From Chitinophagaceae bacterium UBA2791 (GTDB taxonomy: Bacteria; Bacteroidota; Bacteroidia; Chitinophagales; Chitinophagaceae): a DNA stretch of 13,313 bases. The stretch is taken from the NCBI GenBank assembly GCA_002352105.1, contig DEHV01000006.1, positions 58,078 through 71,390 on the forward strand, given 5' to 3'. The notes under the pieces are model-generated. The model did not search any database and was not told the DNA's origin. It saw nothing but the letters and a program-made list of their open reading frames with translations. This document shows positions 6,805 to 13,313 of the stretch, one piece after another. Every line of letters begins with the position of its first letter. The first letter of the stretch is position 1. The position numbers and the translations under genes were made by a program.

Positions 6805-6812
6805 TACATTTC
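6805..6812 (+). promoter_or_regulatory. possible -7 box for ung
   Basis: TACATTTC matches TAnnTTTG at 7 of 8 positions and ends 4 nt before the ung ATG, the same position as the thiolase box. It could give a leaderless ung mRNA separate from the response regulator. No TTG is found 20 nt upstream, so ung may simply be read through from 6343. Confidence 0.3.
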
Positions 6813-6816
6813 CAGC

Positions 6817-7488
6817 ATGGACGTTAAAATCGAAGAGAGTTGGAAAGCCATCCTCAAAAACGAATTTTCTAAAAGCTATTTCCTGGAAGCGGCTTCTTTC
6901 TTAAAGATGGAAAAAGCGCTGCATAAAACCATTTTCCCTCCGGGACCCTTAATATTTAATGCCTTCAATACAACGCCTTTTGACAAGGTGAAAGTAGTGT
7001 TGCTGGGCCAGGATCCTTACCACGGAAAGGGACAGGCGCATGGATTGAGTTTTTCCGTTCCCCGGGGCATGCGGCCCCCGCCCTCGCTGGTCAATATTTT
7101 TAAGGAACTGGAAAGCGATACAGGCGTTCGTATTCCTAACCATGGCGACCTGACCAACTGGGCGCGACAGGGAATGCTGCTGCTCAATTCCTGCCTCACC
7201 GTGAGAGAAAATGAACCCCTGAGTCATGCAAAGATCGGCTGGATCCCATTTACCGATTCCGTCATCTCCAAAGTATCTTCCTTAAAAGAACATGTCGTAT
7301 TCCTGTTATGGGGCAGATACGCCCATGAAAAGCAGGCGTTGATCGACGAGACCAAACACCTGGTGTTAAAAGCGGCTCACCCCTCTCCTTTTTCAGCGTC
7401 CAATGGCTTTTTTGGCTGCCGCCATTTCTCTAAAGCCAATGAATACCTGATGAAGCATGGCATCGATCCGATCGACTGGTCGTTGTAA
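6817..7488 (+). CDS. ung: uracil-DNA glycosylase, family 1
   Basis: This enzyme removes uracil from DNA after cytosine deamination or dUTP misincorporation, the first step of base excision repair. The 223-residue length is standard. The catalytic water-activating motif GQDPYHG has D66 and H69. The uracil-stacking and binding region follows (GLSFSV, PPPSLVNIFKEL). LLLNSCLTV at about 120-130 is the strand with the uracil-contacting Asn. HPSPFSA near 188-194 is the minor-groove loop with catalytic His188, and the FFGCRHFSKAN ending is typical. All key residues are present, so the enzyme should be active. The ATG at 6817 gives the usual N-terminus. The next gene starts 19 nt after the stop, and its promoter box sits in that gap. 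Confidence 0.98.
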   Translation: MDVKIEESWKAILKNEFSKSYFLEAASFLKMEKALHKTIFPPGPLIFNAFNTTPFDKVKVVLLGQDPYHGKGQAHGLSFSVPRGMRPPPSLVNIFKELESDTGVRIPNHGDLTNWARQGMLLLNSCLTVRENEPLSHAKIGWIPFTDSVISKVSSLKEHVVFLLWGRYAHEKQALIDETKHLVLKAAHPSPFSASNGFFGCRHFSKANEYLMKHGIDPIDWSL

Positions 7489-7494
7489 TAAGCT

Positions 7495-7502
7495 TAACTT
7501 TG
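7495..7502 (+). promoter_or_regulatory. -7 box in the ung-plsC gap
   Basis: TAACTTTG is a full match to TAnnTTTG and ends 5 nt before the ATG at 7508, which would give a nearly leaderless mRNA. It supports 7508 over the longer frame that starts inside ung at 7457. No TTG is seen at the expected distance upstream. Confidence 0.45.
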
Positions 7503-7507
7503 ACGGA

Positions 7508-8251
7508 ATGAAGATCATTAAGAATATTCTCGGAGCGCTGTGGGCTTTATGGGTGTTGATCGCTTTTATCGTAACCCTGATCCTTTTTTTAATTCCCTTC
7601 CTGCTTTTTTGTTATTTCCTGCCCGATCCGCAAAGGACCAAAAGAATGATTGTCTTTTCCAGGGTATGGATGGCCGTACTGCTGCCGATGATCGGCTGCC
7701 CGTTGACCGTGAAGGGCAGGGAAAATTTTGCGCCCGGGCAGGAATACGTGGTGGTATGCAATCACAATTCCTTCCTGGACATTTTTATCGCCACCCCCGC
7801 TATCCCCGGCGCGAACAAGACCATCGCCAAAATTGAATTGTCGAGGATACCGGTATTCGGATTGGTGTACAAGGCAGGCAGCGTGCTGGTCGACCGAAAA
7901 AGCGATGCCAGCCGGAAGGAAAGCATGCGTAAGATGAAGGAAACCCTGGACAGCGGCTTGCACATGTGCATCTACCCCGAAGGAACCCGGAACAAAACAA
8001 AAGAACCTTTGAAATCCTTTCAGAGCGGGGCATTCAGGCTGGCTATCGATACCGGCAAGCCGATCATCCCCGCCGTCATCTTCAACACCAGGAAAGCTTT
8101 GCCCGCCGATAAAACTTTTTATGCGAGGCCCCATCCGTTGGCCATGCATTTTCTGCCCCCTGTGAAAGCGCTGGAAAACGAAACCGCCGCTTCCTTACAG
8201 CATAGGGTATTCGAAATCATGCGCGACTACTATACAAAGCATCAGCCCTGA
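7508..8251 (+). CDS. plsC: 1-acylglycerol-3-phosphate O-acyltransferase (PlsC family)
   Basis: Members of this family acylate lysophosphatidic acid to phosphatidic acid at the inner face of the cytoplasmic membrane, a central step in phospholipid synthesis. The 247-residue protein has a long hydrophobic N-terminal segment (about 8-38) for membrane insertion. The PF01553-type acyltransferase domain follows. Motif I is HNSFLD (HX4D, H86 and D91). Motif III is YPEGTRNK with E158. A substrate-binding KSFQSGAFRLA stretch and the IPAVIFNTRKA block come next. Lysophospholipid or ornithine-lipid acyltransferases share these motifs, so the acceptor is inferred. The start at 7508 is preferred because an earlier in-frame ATG at 7457 lies inside ung and adds a polar stretch before the membrane segment. 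The gene converges with lptD, 172 nt away. Confidence 0.9.
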   Translation: MKIIKNILGALWALWVLIAFIVTLILFLIPFLLFCYFLPDPQRTKRMIVFSRVWMAVLLPMIGCPLTVKGRENFAPGQEYVVVCNHNSFLDIFIATPAIPGANKTIAKIELSRIPVFGLVYKAGSVLVDRKSDASRKESMRKMKETLDSGLHMCIYPEGTRNKTKEPLKSFQSGAFRLAIDTGKPIIPAVIFNTRKALPADKTFYARPHPLAMHFLPPVKALENETAASLQHRVFEIMRDYYTKHQP

Positions 8252-8369
8252 CCGGACCGAGAAGAATATAACCGCAAAAACAGGCCTGGTTAAACAGCCT
8301 GCCAGGCGCATACGGCCAGGTATATACTGCCGGGGCAAAGCCGGATATTGTAGGAATGCGGGAGCGCTT

Positions 8370-8422
8370 CACCCCCCCGGCCTGGTCTGGCTGAAAAGGG
8401 TTGTAATCGTATAGCCGGGGTG
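8370..8422. terminator. weak candidate hairpin between the convergent plsC and lptD genes
   Basis: CACCC...CGGC at 8370-8381 can pair with GCCGGGGTG at 8414-8422, with three C residues bulged and a loop of about 32 nt. It lies just beyond the lptD stop and has no good T run, so it is a weak candidate. GCCTGG/CCAGGC near 8284-8307 could also pair. The rest of the 172-nt gap holds nothing I can support. Confidence 0.2.
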
Positions 8423-8423
8423 A

Positions 8424-11213
8424 TCAATTGCCAAAAAAGCTTCTTGTCCGGTTGATGCGCAGATCGCGCAAGATGCCCGATTTCGGATTGATGGTGATGT
8501 TGAATGAACGGTAATAGCCCACGGGCGTAACATTTATCGATAGCTGCCAGCAATGCATCTCCCTCGAGATAAACATCGTCAGCATCTGAATGGAAGAGCT
8601 CTTAAAATCGTAATAGGTGTTCAGTCCCACTTTCCATTTTGGCGTCAGGTTAAAATCGCCGTTTACGCTCAGGTTAGAATTGACGGTGGTCTCAAATCCC
8701 GAATAGTCCCGTTTAAACTGCCGGTAAAAGCTAAGCGAATAGGAAAGATTCACCGACCAGGGGATGTTAAAATCGGCAAATTCCGCAGGGTTGTTCCGGA
8801 CATATTCCAATTGCGACATCTGTTCTTCCATCGTCATCGGCGCCATCGCGTCATTCATCGCCTCGCTGGAAGCCGCATCCTTTTTCTCGTCTTTGGGTTT
8901 GCTTTTGAAGCTTGTGGAAATGGCAATATTGCCGTTGGTGATCCTTCCCGGTTTGAACGCCCCTCCCTGCCAGGCATACATATCTCTTTTAAATCCTAAG
9001 GAATCTACCTGGTAGGGGTCCAGCGTGGCGCCGGCGGTAATGTTCACTTTTTCGAATAAGGTGCTGCGCACATATAGATTGAACGGCGCGAGCTTAAAAG
9101 AATCGGCAATAAAATTATACCCGCTGTTAAACCCAAAACCGTCTATCAGCCTGACTTTTTTTATCGCCGCATCGCCGGTATCCTTCTTGGATTTGATCTT
9201 CATTTCAATATTGTTGTCTATGCCGAAACTCAATCCGCCGTATGTGCCTTCCGAGAAGGAGCCGAATATGGAACCCTCATACCGCGATACCCTTGTCATG
9301 TATCCGTTCTTCAACATCAGGGAATCATAATCCTTCCTGGCCAGATCGGGCTTATAACTTAACGAAACGCTGGGCCTAACGGTGTGGCGTATCGCCTGTA
9401 CTCTGCTGTTCTTTCCGAACTTTTCCAATTTCCCGAACATGGCCGTACTTAACCCCAGGCTAAAGGAGATATCCCTGGCGGTAAAGAAACCCTTGTTAAA
9501 GGAGGTATCCACTTTTTCCGTAACCGGGTTATAGGTGCGGATAAACTGCCTCGAATACCATTTCTCCTGGTAGTTAATGCCCGGGGAAACCTGTAGCGGA
9601 CCAAGGGAGGGGAGGGACAACTGGATGGGTATGCTATGCTGCGCGCCCCACTGTAACGTATCCACGATATTCCTGAAGCTAAACAGGGAATCGTAAAAAT
9701 CGATGCGGTTAGAGAACTGGGAATTCAGGCCAATGCCCAGCTTCTGGTACCATTTCGGCGTTCCCACGAAATCCTTTTTCTGCAGCGGGTAAAGGGTGTT
9801 GGCCGTAAAGGTGAGATTGGGAAGGGTCACGCTCACCAGCCCCAAATTATTATTCTGACTATGATTGGCGCTCAGGCTCAGGTTATACTTGCCATCCCAT
9901 GTTTTGGAATACGTGATGGATGAGTTCAGGCTGTTGTTGTAGTTCCGCATCGGGTTGTTCAGCACAAACTGGTTGAATTTGGTCGATCCCGCATTTACAT
10001 TCGCCGAGAACGACTGGCCCGGACGCGCTTTTGCATCGACGGAATGACTCCAGTTGATGTTAAACGTCCTGGAATCGGTGAAATCCACTTTGGGATCGCT
10101 GCTGATCATCCGGGTCCGCTGCATCGTAAACACCATTCTCCCGTTGTAGCGATACCGCTTCCGGTAAGTCGGTTCAAAATAGGCCGCCCATCCTCCGTAG
10201 GAATACACATCTCCCCTCAGCAGCACGTCGAAATTATCGTTCAGCACCTTGTAGTAGCCCAGCCCCTGCAGGCCCAATCCAAACTGTTCGTTGGTGGCGA
10301 TCTGCGGCGGCAGAAAGCCCGATTTGCGGCCCTGGGAGATCGGGAACAGGCCAAACGGCAGGTAGACCGGCACCGGCACGCCTTCAAACTCGGGATGTAT
10401 GGGGCCCGATACCGCCAGCTTCTGGTTGATCAGTTTCATTTTTTTCGTCCGGAACGCAAAATGAGGAGTATCCAGGTTACAGGTCGTAAACTGGCCGCGG
10501 AAAGCAAAAAACTCGCTGGGCGATATCTTTTTCACTTTCTCCCCCTGCACGAAGATCTCTCCCTGCTGGGTGATGGTCTGCCGGGTTATGCCTTTCTGGG
10601 TTTTGGTATTGTACACGATCTGGTCCGATTCCATCGTGGTCTCGGCCTGCACCATTTTCGGTTTCCCAATGATCTTGCCTGTGCTGTCCCTGCGAAAGCT
10701 GGCCGTCACCAGGTTGGTCGACTGATCTATTTCAATGTTGTCTGCCGACAGCTCCATATCGGTCTTCTTGATATTCGCCTCGCTGAACAGGATGATCTTT
10801 TTTTCAGGAACAATGAACAGCACGGAATCGGCGGCCTGGTAAACGATGGGGGCGTCCAGCGAATCCTTGGAAAGATTCAGGTTCACCGTATCCGTTTGCA
10901 TGGCCAGGGAATCCGTTACTGCCGCGGAATCCTTCAGGGGAGGGATCGTATCCGGAAAAGCATCCGCCATACCCGTTTTGACGGTTAAAGAATCCCTAAT
11001 AAGGGTAGAATCCTTCAGAGGCGGGATCGTATCCACAGGAATAATGGTATCATTGAACGCAATCGCGGGTCTGATATCATGTAAAACTGTTAACGATTGT
11101 TCAATTTTATGGTCGTTTGAATAATTAGCGGAAGTAATAATCGTTATAGATAACAGTACAGATAAAATCCACGCAGCATTATATTTTAAACTATTTTTGC
11201 GTCCGTCAATCAT
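8424..11213 (-). CDS. lptD: LPS-assembly outer membrane protein LptD (OstA family)
   Basis: LptD is the outer-membrane beta-barrel that, with lipoprotein LptE, inserts lipopolysaccharide into the outer leaflet. The 929-residue protein starts at the ATG at 11213. Residues 1-30 form a signal peptide (a basic start, then a hydrophobic core to about 29). Residues 50-120 are a Asp/Ser/Thr-rich linker with a duplicated DTIPPLKDS block (61-69 and 88-96). An OstA/LptA-like domain follows (about 125-260, for example SEANIKKTDMELSADNIEID and KISPSEFFAFRG). The long barrel runs from about 300 to the end, rich in alternating aromatic strands. The C-terminal KSGILRDLRINRTRSF pattern resembles LptD of this phylum. 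A Lys/Asp/Met-rich insert near 785-825 is probably an extracellular loop. Only two cysteines are present, C245 and C888. LptE is not visible. The neighbours across the divergent region are an amidase and an MCE gene. Confidence 0.92.
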   Translation of the reverse strand: MIDGRKNSLKYNAAWILSVLLSITIITSANYSNDHKIEQSLTVLHDIRPAIAFNDTIIPVDTIPPLKDSTLIRDSLTVKTGMADAFPDTIPPLKDSAAVTDSLAMQTDTVNLNLSKDSLDAPIVYQAADSVLFIVPEKKIILFSEANIKKTDMELSADNIEIDQSTNLVTASFRRDSTGKIIGKPKMVQAETTMESDQIVYNTKTQKGITRQTITQQGEIFVQGEKVKKISPSEFFAFRGQFTTCNLDTPHFAFRTKKMKLINQKLAVSGPIHPEFEGVPVPVYLPFGLFPISQGRKSGFLPPQIATNEQFGLGLQGLGYYKVLNDNFDVLLRGDVYSYGGWAAYFEPTYRKRYRYNGRMVFTMQRTRMISSDPKVDFTDSRTFNINWSHSVDAKARPGQSFSANVNAGSTKFNQFVLNNPMRNYNNSLNSSITYSKTWDGKYNLSLSANHSQNNNLGLVSVTLPNLTFTANTLYPLQKKDFVGTPKWYQKLGIGLNSQFSNRIDFYDSLFSFRNIVDTLQWGAQHSIPIQLSLPSLGPLQVSPGINYQEKWYSRQFIRTYNPVTEKVDTSFNKGFFTARDISFSLGLSTAMFGKLEKFGKNSRVQAIRHTVRPSVSLSYKPDLARKDYDSLMLKNGYMTRVSRYEGSIFGSFSEGTYGGLSFGIDNNIEMKIKSKKDTGDAAIKKVRLIDGFGFNSGYNFIADSFKLAPFNLYVRSTLFEKVNITAGATLDPYQVDSLGFKRDMYAWQGGAFKPGRITNGNIAISTSFKSKPKDEKKDAASSEAMNDAMAPMTMEEQMSQLEYVRNNPAEFADFNIPWSVNLSYSLSFYRQFKRDYSGFETTVNSNLSVNGDFNLTPKWKVGLNTYYDFKSSSIQMLTMFISREMHCWQLSINVTPVGYYRSFNITINPKSGILRDLRINRTRSFFGN
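10927..11034 (-). repeat. 27-bp direct repeat inside lptD, offset 81 bp
   Basis: The copies at 10927-10953 and 11008-11034 differ at 2 of 27 positions and encode the DTIPPLKDS block twice (residues 61-69 and 88-96). The offset of 81 bp is 27 codons, so the frame is kept. The repeat lies in the periplasmic linker after the signal peptide, which is probably flexible and length-tolerant. Confidence 0.75.
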
Positions 11214-11227
11214 AAGTAGATAGAGGG

Positions 11228-11235
11228 CAAAAATA
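11228..11235 (-). promoter_or_regulatory. candidate -7 box for lptD
   Basis: TATTTTTG on the minus strand is a full match to TAnnTTTG and ends 14 nt before the lptD ATG. No TTG is found at 20 nt upstream. It lies in the 78-nt divergent gap shared with the amidase gene. Confidence 0.4.
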
Positions 11236-11291
11236 GCTATTAATGATTAAAACTATGTGAAGATTGCCTTATGATCATTGAATTCAATATT

Positions 11292-12194
11292 ATGACGAGA
11301 AAACAGGTCCGTTTCTTTCTTTCTTTTATCGCTACAGCCATATTCATTTCTTTCTTTGGCATTGAATCAAGGGCGCAAAAATCTTCGCTTCATACCATTA
11401 TTGTGGATGCGGGTCATGGGGGAGCCGATGTAGGCGCCCGCGGCGCTTATTCGCTGGAAAAGGATATCTGCCTGGCTGTTGCGCTGAAATTTGGCGAGAA
11501 ACTGGAAAAAGAATTCCCGGATCTAAAAGTACTATACACCCGCAAAACGGATATTTATCCGGCGGTGAAAGAGAGAGCCGATTTTGCCAATGCCAATAAG
11601 GGCGATCTGTTTATCTCCATTCATGTCAATGCGGCTCCAAAGATCAAGCACAGCAAGTTTGCAGGCTACAGGACCCAGGTATATTATACCGGCAAGGGAG
11701 CCAACCGGAAAAAACATACCCGCAAGGTGCCGAGGTATACCGTCAGTTACTCAAACAATCCCTCTCATGGCACAGAGACCTATATCTGGGCGGCAGACCG
11801 GGCAGATGAAAAAGAGAAATTTGTAGCCAATGATGTCGTGAGCGAGGAGATCTATGATTCCACAGAATACACCCCGGACATCAACGACCCCGAGTTTAAA
11901 GCAAAAGCGCTATTGTGGACCAAACGATATTTTGATAAGAGTTACCTGCTGGCCTCGCTGGTGGAAGAATCCTTTGTAAACAGCGGGAGGTTCAGCAGGG
12001 GCGTAAAACAAAGAAACGAAAAAGGGATCTGGGTGCTCCAGGCCACTTCGATGCCCAGCATCCTGGTAGAAACCGGGTTTATTACCAATCGCGAGGACGA
12101 AGATTACCTGAACAGTAAAAAAGGACAGGAAGAAATAGCAGAAAATATCTTAGAGGCCATTAAACGATACCGGAAGGCGACCGAGGGTAAATAA
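11292..12194 (+). CDS. N-acetylmuramoyl-L-alanine amidase (Amidase_3)
   Basis: This zinc enzyme cleaves the bond between N-acetylmuramic acid and L-alanine of peptidoglycan, in the periplasm, typically for cell separation. From the ATG at 11292 the protein is 300 residues. An earlier in-frame ATG at 11271 adds seven residues (MIIEFNI) before the basic start of the signal peptide, so 11292 is preferred. Residues 1-28 are a signal peptide, with probable cleavage near ESRA-QKS. The zinc ligands are H42 in VDAGHGG, E56 in SLEKD and H111 in ISIHVNA. E260 in VETGFITN is the catalytic Glu. Between H111 and GTETYIW lies a basic insertion of about 40 residues (HSK, RKKHTRK). A second helical insertion follows GTETYIW and precedes the final block. 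No SPOR or LysM cell-wall-binding domain is seen. A terminator follows directly. Confidence 0.93.
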   Translation: MTRKQVRFFLSFIATAIFISFFGIESRAQKSSLHTIIVDAGHGGADVGARGAYSLEKDICLAVALKFGEKLEKEFPDLKVLYTRKTDIYPAVKERADFANANKGDLFISIHVNAAPKIKHSKFAGYRTQVYYTGKGANRKKHTRKVPRYTVSYSNNPSHGTETYIWAADRADEKEKFVANDVVSEEIYDSTEYTPDINDPEFKAKALLWTKRYFDKSYLLASLVEESFVNSGRFSRGVKQRNEKGIWVLQATSMPSILVETGFITNREDEDYLNSKKGQEEIAENILEAIKRYRKATEGK

Positions 12195-12220
12195 AACAAG
12201 CCTCTTACCGGTAGCTGGCT

Positions 12221-12247
12221 GCTTTCCGGAAGGAAAGCTTCTTTTTT
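12221..12247 (+). terminator. Rho-independent terminator after the amidase gene
   Basis: GCTTTCC at 12221-12227 pairs with GGAAAGC at 12232-12238 around a GGAA tetraloop, followed by TTC and six T. The stem is 7 bp and perfect. It separates the amidase from the MCE gene, so the latter may need its own promoter or rely on read-through. Confidence 0.8.
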
Positions 12248-12248
12248 A

Positions 12249-12279
12249 TTGGAGGAATGATTTTTTATGCACAATTTTA
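12249..12279 (+). promoter_or_regulatory. weak candidate promoter for the MCE gene
   Basis: TTG at 12249-12251 is followed by 20 nt and CAATTTTA at 12272-12279, a 6-of-8 match to TAnnTTTG at the spacing used elsewhere in the window. Initiation would fall near 12285, downstream of the ATG at 12257 and upstream of the ATG at 12302. Confidence 0.25.
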
Positions 12280-12301
12280 TCCTGTTATTAAAATACCTCT
12301 C

Positions 12302-13288
12302 ATGAAGATATCCAATGAAACAAAAGTCGGGACGCTAGCGGCAATCACCATCACCATACTCATTCTCGGCTTTAATTTCCTCAAGGGTACCAATCTTACC
12401 GAAAGAAACGATACGATATATGCCGTTTTTCCCGATATACAGGGGCTCACCCCCTCCAATGGCGTATATATCAACGGGATGCAGGTAGGAAGGGTAAAGG
12501 AGCTGCGCGAGAGCGACAAAGACCTGAGCGGTATTATCGTTTCCTTTTCGCTGAATAAGGACATCAATATTCCCAAGAATTCCGTTGCCACGATCAACAG
12601 CGATTTTTTGGGGTCCACTTCCATGGAGATCATCCTGGGCAGTAACCGCGCGGATTTTGTGAAAAAAGGCGATACCCTGCAGTCTTCCTCTAAAATGGGC
12701 ATGATGGCGGAGATCAGCAAAAGCCTTAACCCGGCCATCAACAATATCAATAGCGCGCTGACCGCCCTCGAAACGCTGATACAGAAATTAAACGCCACCC
12801 TGGACACCGATACAAAGAACAATCTCCAGCACACCATCGCCTCGCTGAGCTCATCCACCAGAGCGCTGGATAAAATGATCCAGGCGCAGAGCGTTACGCT
12901 CGGCAATACCCTGGGCCATGTAGAGAAAATAACCGGGACCATAGCCCGGAACAGCGGAAAGATCGATAGCGCCATCGGTCATCTTGAAAAAACAAGCGCG
13001 CATCTCGCCGATGCCAATTTCGAGGAAACGCTTCAGTCTGTCGTCAAAACAATGAATAAGCTGGAAACCACGCTATCGCTTGTCAACAGCAAGGAAGGCT
13101 CCATCGGCATGCTGTTAAATGATCGTAAATTATACGACGAGCTCAGGATGACCAACCGCAGTTTGACTACCTTGCTGGATGATTTCCGCCTGCATCCGAA
13201 GAGATATGTCAGCGTCTCCGTATTCGGCAAAAAAGCAAAAGGCGAGCCGCTTATGCAACCGATCTATGATTCTATCCCGGGGAAATAA
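12302..13288 (+). CDS. mlaD: MCE-domain (MlaD-like) phospholipid transport protein
   Basis: MCE proteins bind lipids in the periplasm and, with an ABC transporter (MlaE/MlaF type), move phospholipids between the two membranes. From the ATG at 12302 there are 328 residues. An earlier ATG at 12257 would place 15 hydrophobic residues before the start; GGAGG lies only 1 nt before it, too close to act as a Shine-Dalgarno. One transmembrane helix (about 8-26) anchors the N-terminus. The MCE domain spans about 36-115, with FPDIQGLTPSNGVYINGMQVG and the GSTSMEIILG segment. Residues 137-300 are a long helical, coiled-coil-like region rich in Asn, Ser, Thr and Leu. The C-terminus is short and basic-polar. 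No MlaE or MlaF gene is in the window, so the transporter is elsewhere or to the right. The next gene starts 1 nt after the stop, suggesting one operon. Confidence 0.92.
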   Translation: MKISNETKVGTLAAITITILILGFNFLKGTNLTERNDTIYAVFPDIQGLTPSNGVYINGMQVGRVKELRESDKDLSGIIVSFSLNKDINIPKNSVATINSDFLGSTSMEIILGSNRADFVKKGDTLQSSSKMGMMAEISKSLNPAINNINSALTALETLIQKLNATLDTDTKNNLQHTIASLSSSTRALDKMIQAQSVTLGNTLGHVEKITGTIARNSGKIDSAIGHLEKTSAHLADANFEETLQSVVKTMNKLETTLSLVNSKEGSIGMLLNDRKLYDELRMTNRSLTTLLDDFRLHPKRYVSVSVFGKKAKGEPLMQPIYDSIPGK

Positions 13289-13289
13289 A

Positions 13290-13313
13290 ATGAAAGAAAT
13301 ACTGCTGATCATT
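13290..13313 (+). CDS. start of a downstream gene, truncated by the window end
   Basis: An ATG begins 1 nt after the MCE gene stop and the frame stays open to the window end, giving MKEILLII. The hydrophobic start fits a membrane protein or many other proteins. Eight residues are too few for identification. The tight spacing supports co-transcription with the MCE gene. In related genomes an Fe-S-binding membrane protein has been seen at this place, as far as I recall, but that is not shown here. Confidence 0.5.

Noticed and set aside
10044..10988. 314-codon open frame antisense to lptD
   Set aside because: lptD in the other strand is a clear family match over the whole region. The antisense frame is His/Arg-rich without recognisable motifs and is a codon-bias shadow.

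Overview
The window looks like a chromosomal stretch from a Bacteroidota genome, most likely the Chitinophagaceae or a near relative. Several features point there: promoter-like boxes of the Bacteroidota type (TTG, 20 nt, TAnnTTTG), almost no Shine-Dalgarno sequences before the starts, the flavour of the proteins (an LptD with the phylum's C-terminal pattern, a stand-alone pyruvate dehydrogenase E1 beta), and the arrangement of lptD divergent from an N-acetylmuramoyl-L-alanine amidase followed by an MCE/MlaD gene. No insertion sequence, phage gene, CRISPR array, tRNA or rRNA is visible.

Layout. At 1-636 (minus) is the N-terminal part of an NtrC-type sigma-54 response regulator, cut by the window edge. 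At 742-1040 (plus) is a compact unit: promoter, a 45-codon predicted membrane peptide, and a strong hairpin. At 1177-2163 (minus) is pyruvate dehydrogenase E1 beta with its own promoter. A 510-nt gap follows with one doubtful small ORF. At 2674-3852 (minus) is an acetyl-CoA acetyltransferase. At 4037-5976 (minus) are three genes: a small unrecognised protein, a gluconolactonase-like (SMP-30 fold) lipoprotein, and a second small protein that is a paralogue of the first. A 366-nt gap ends with a promoter. The plus strand then carries a single-domain response regulator (6343), uracil-DNA glycosylase (6817) and a PlsC-type acyltransferase (7508). LptD is on the minus strand (8424-11213). Divergent from it are the amidase (11292), a terminator, the MlaD-like MCE protein (12302) and the first 8 codons of a following gene.

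How they fit together. PDH E1 beta makes acetyl-CoA and the thiolase interconverts acetyl-CoA and acetoacetyl-CoA, but they appear to be separate transcription units. The right half is envelope-oriented: phosphatidic acid synthesis (PlsC), LPS insertion (LptD), peptidoglycan hydrolysis (amidase) and phospholipid traffic (MCE). The two response regulators are unrelated in position and type.

The items least explained by known families are the pair of roughly 84-residue paralogues around the lipoprotein gene and the 45-residue membrane peptide with a complete promoter-to-terminator unit. I did not find a convincing new multi-gene system.
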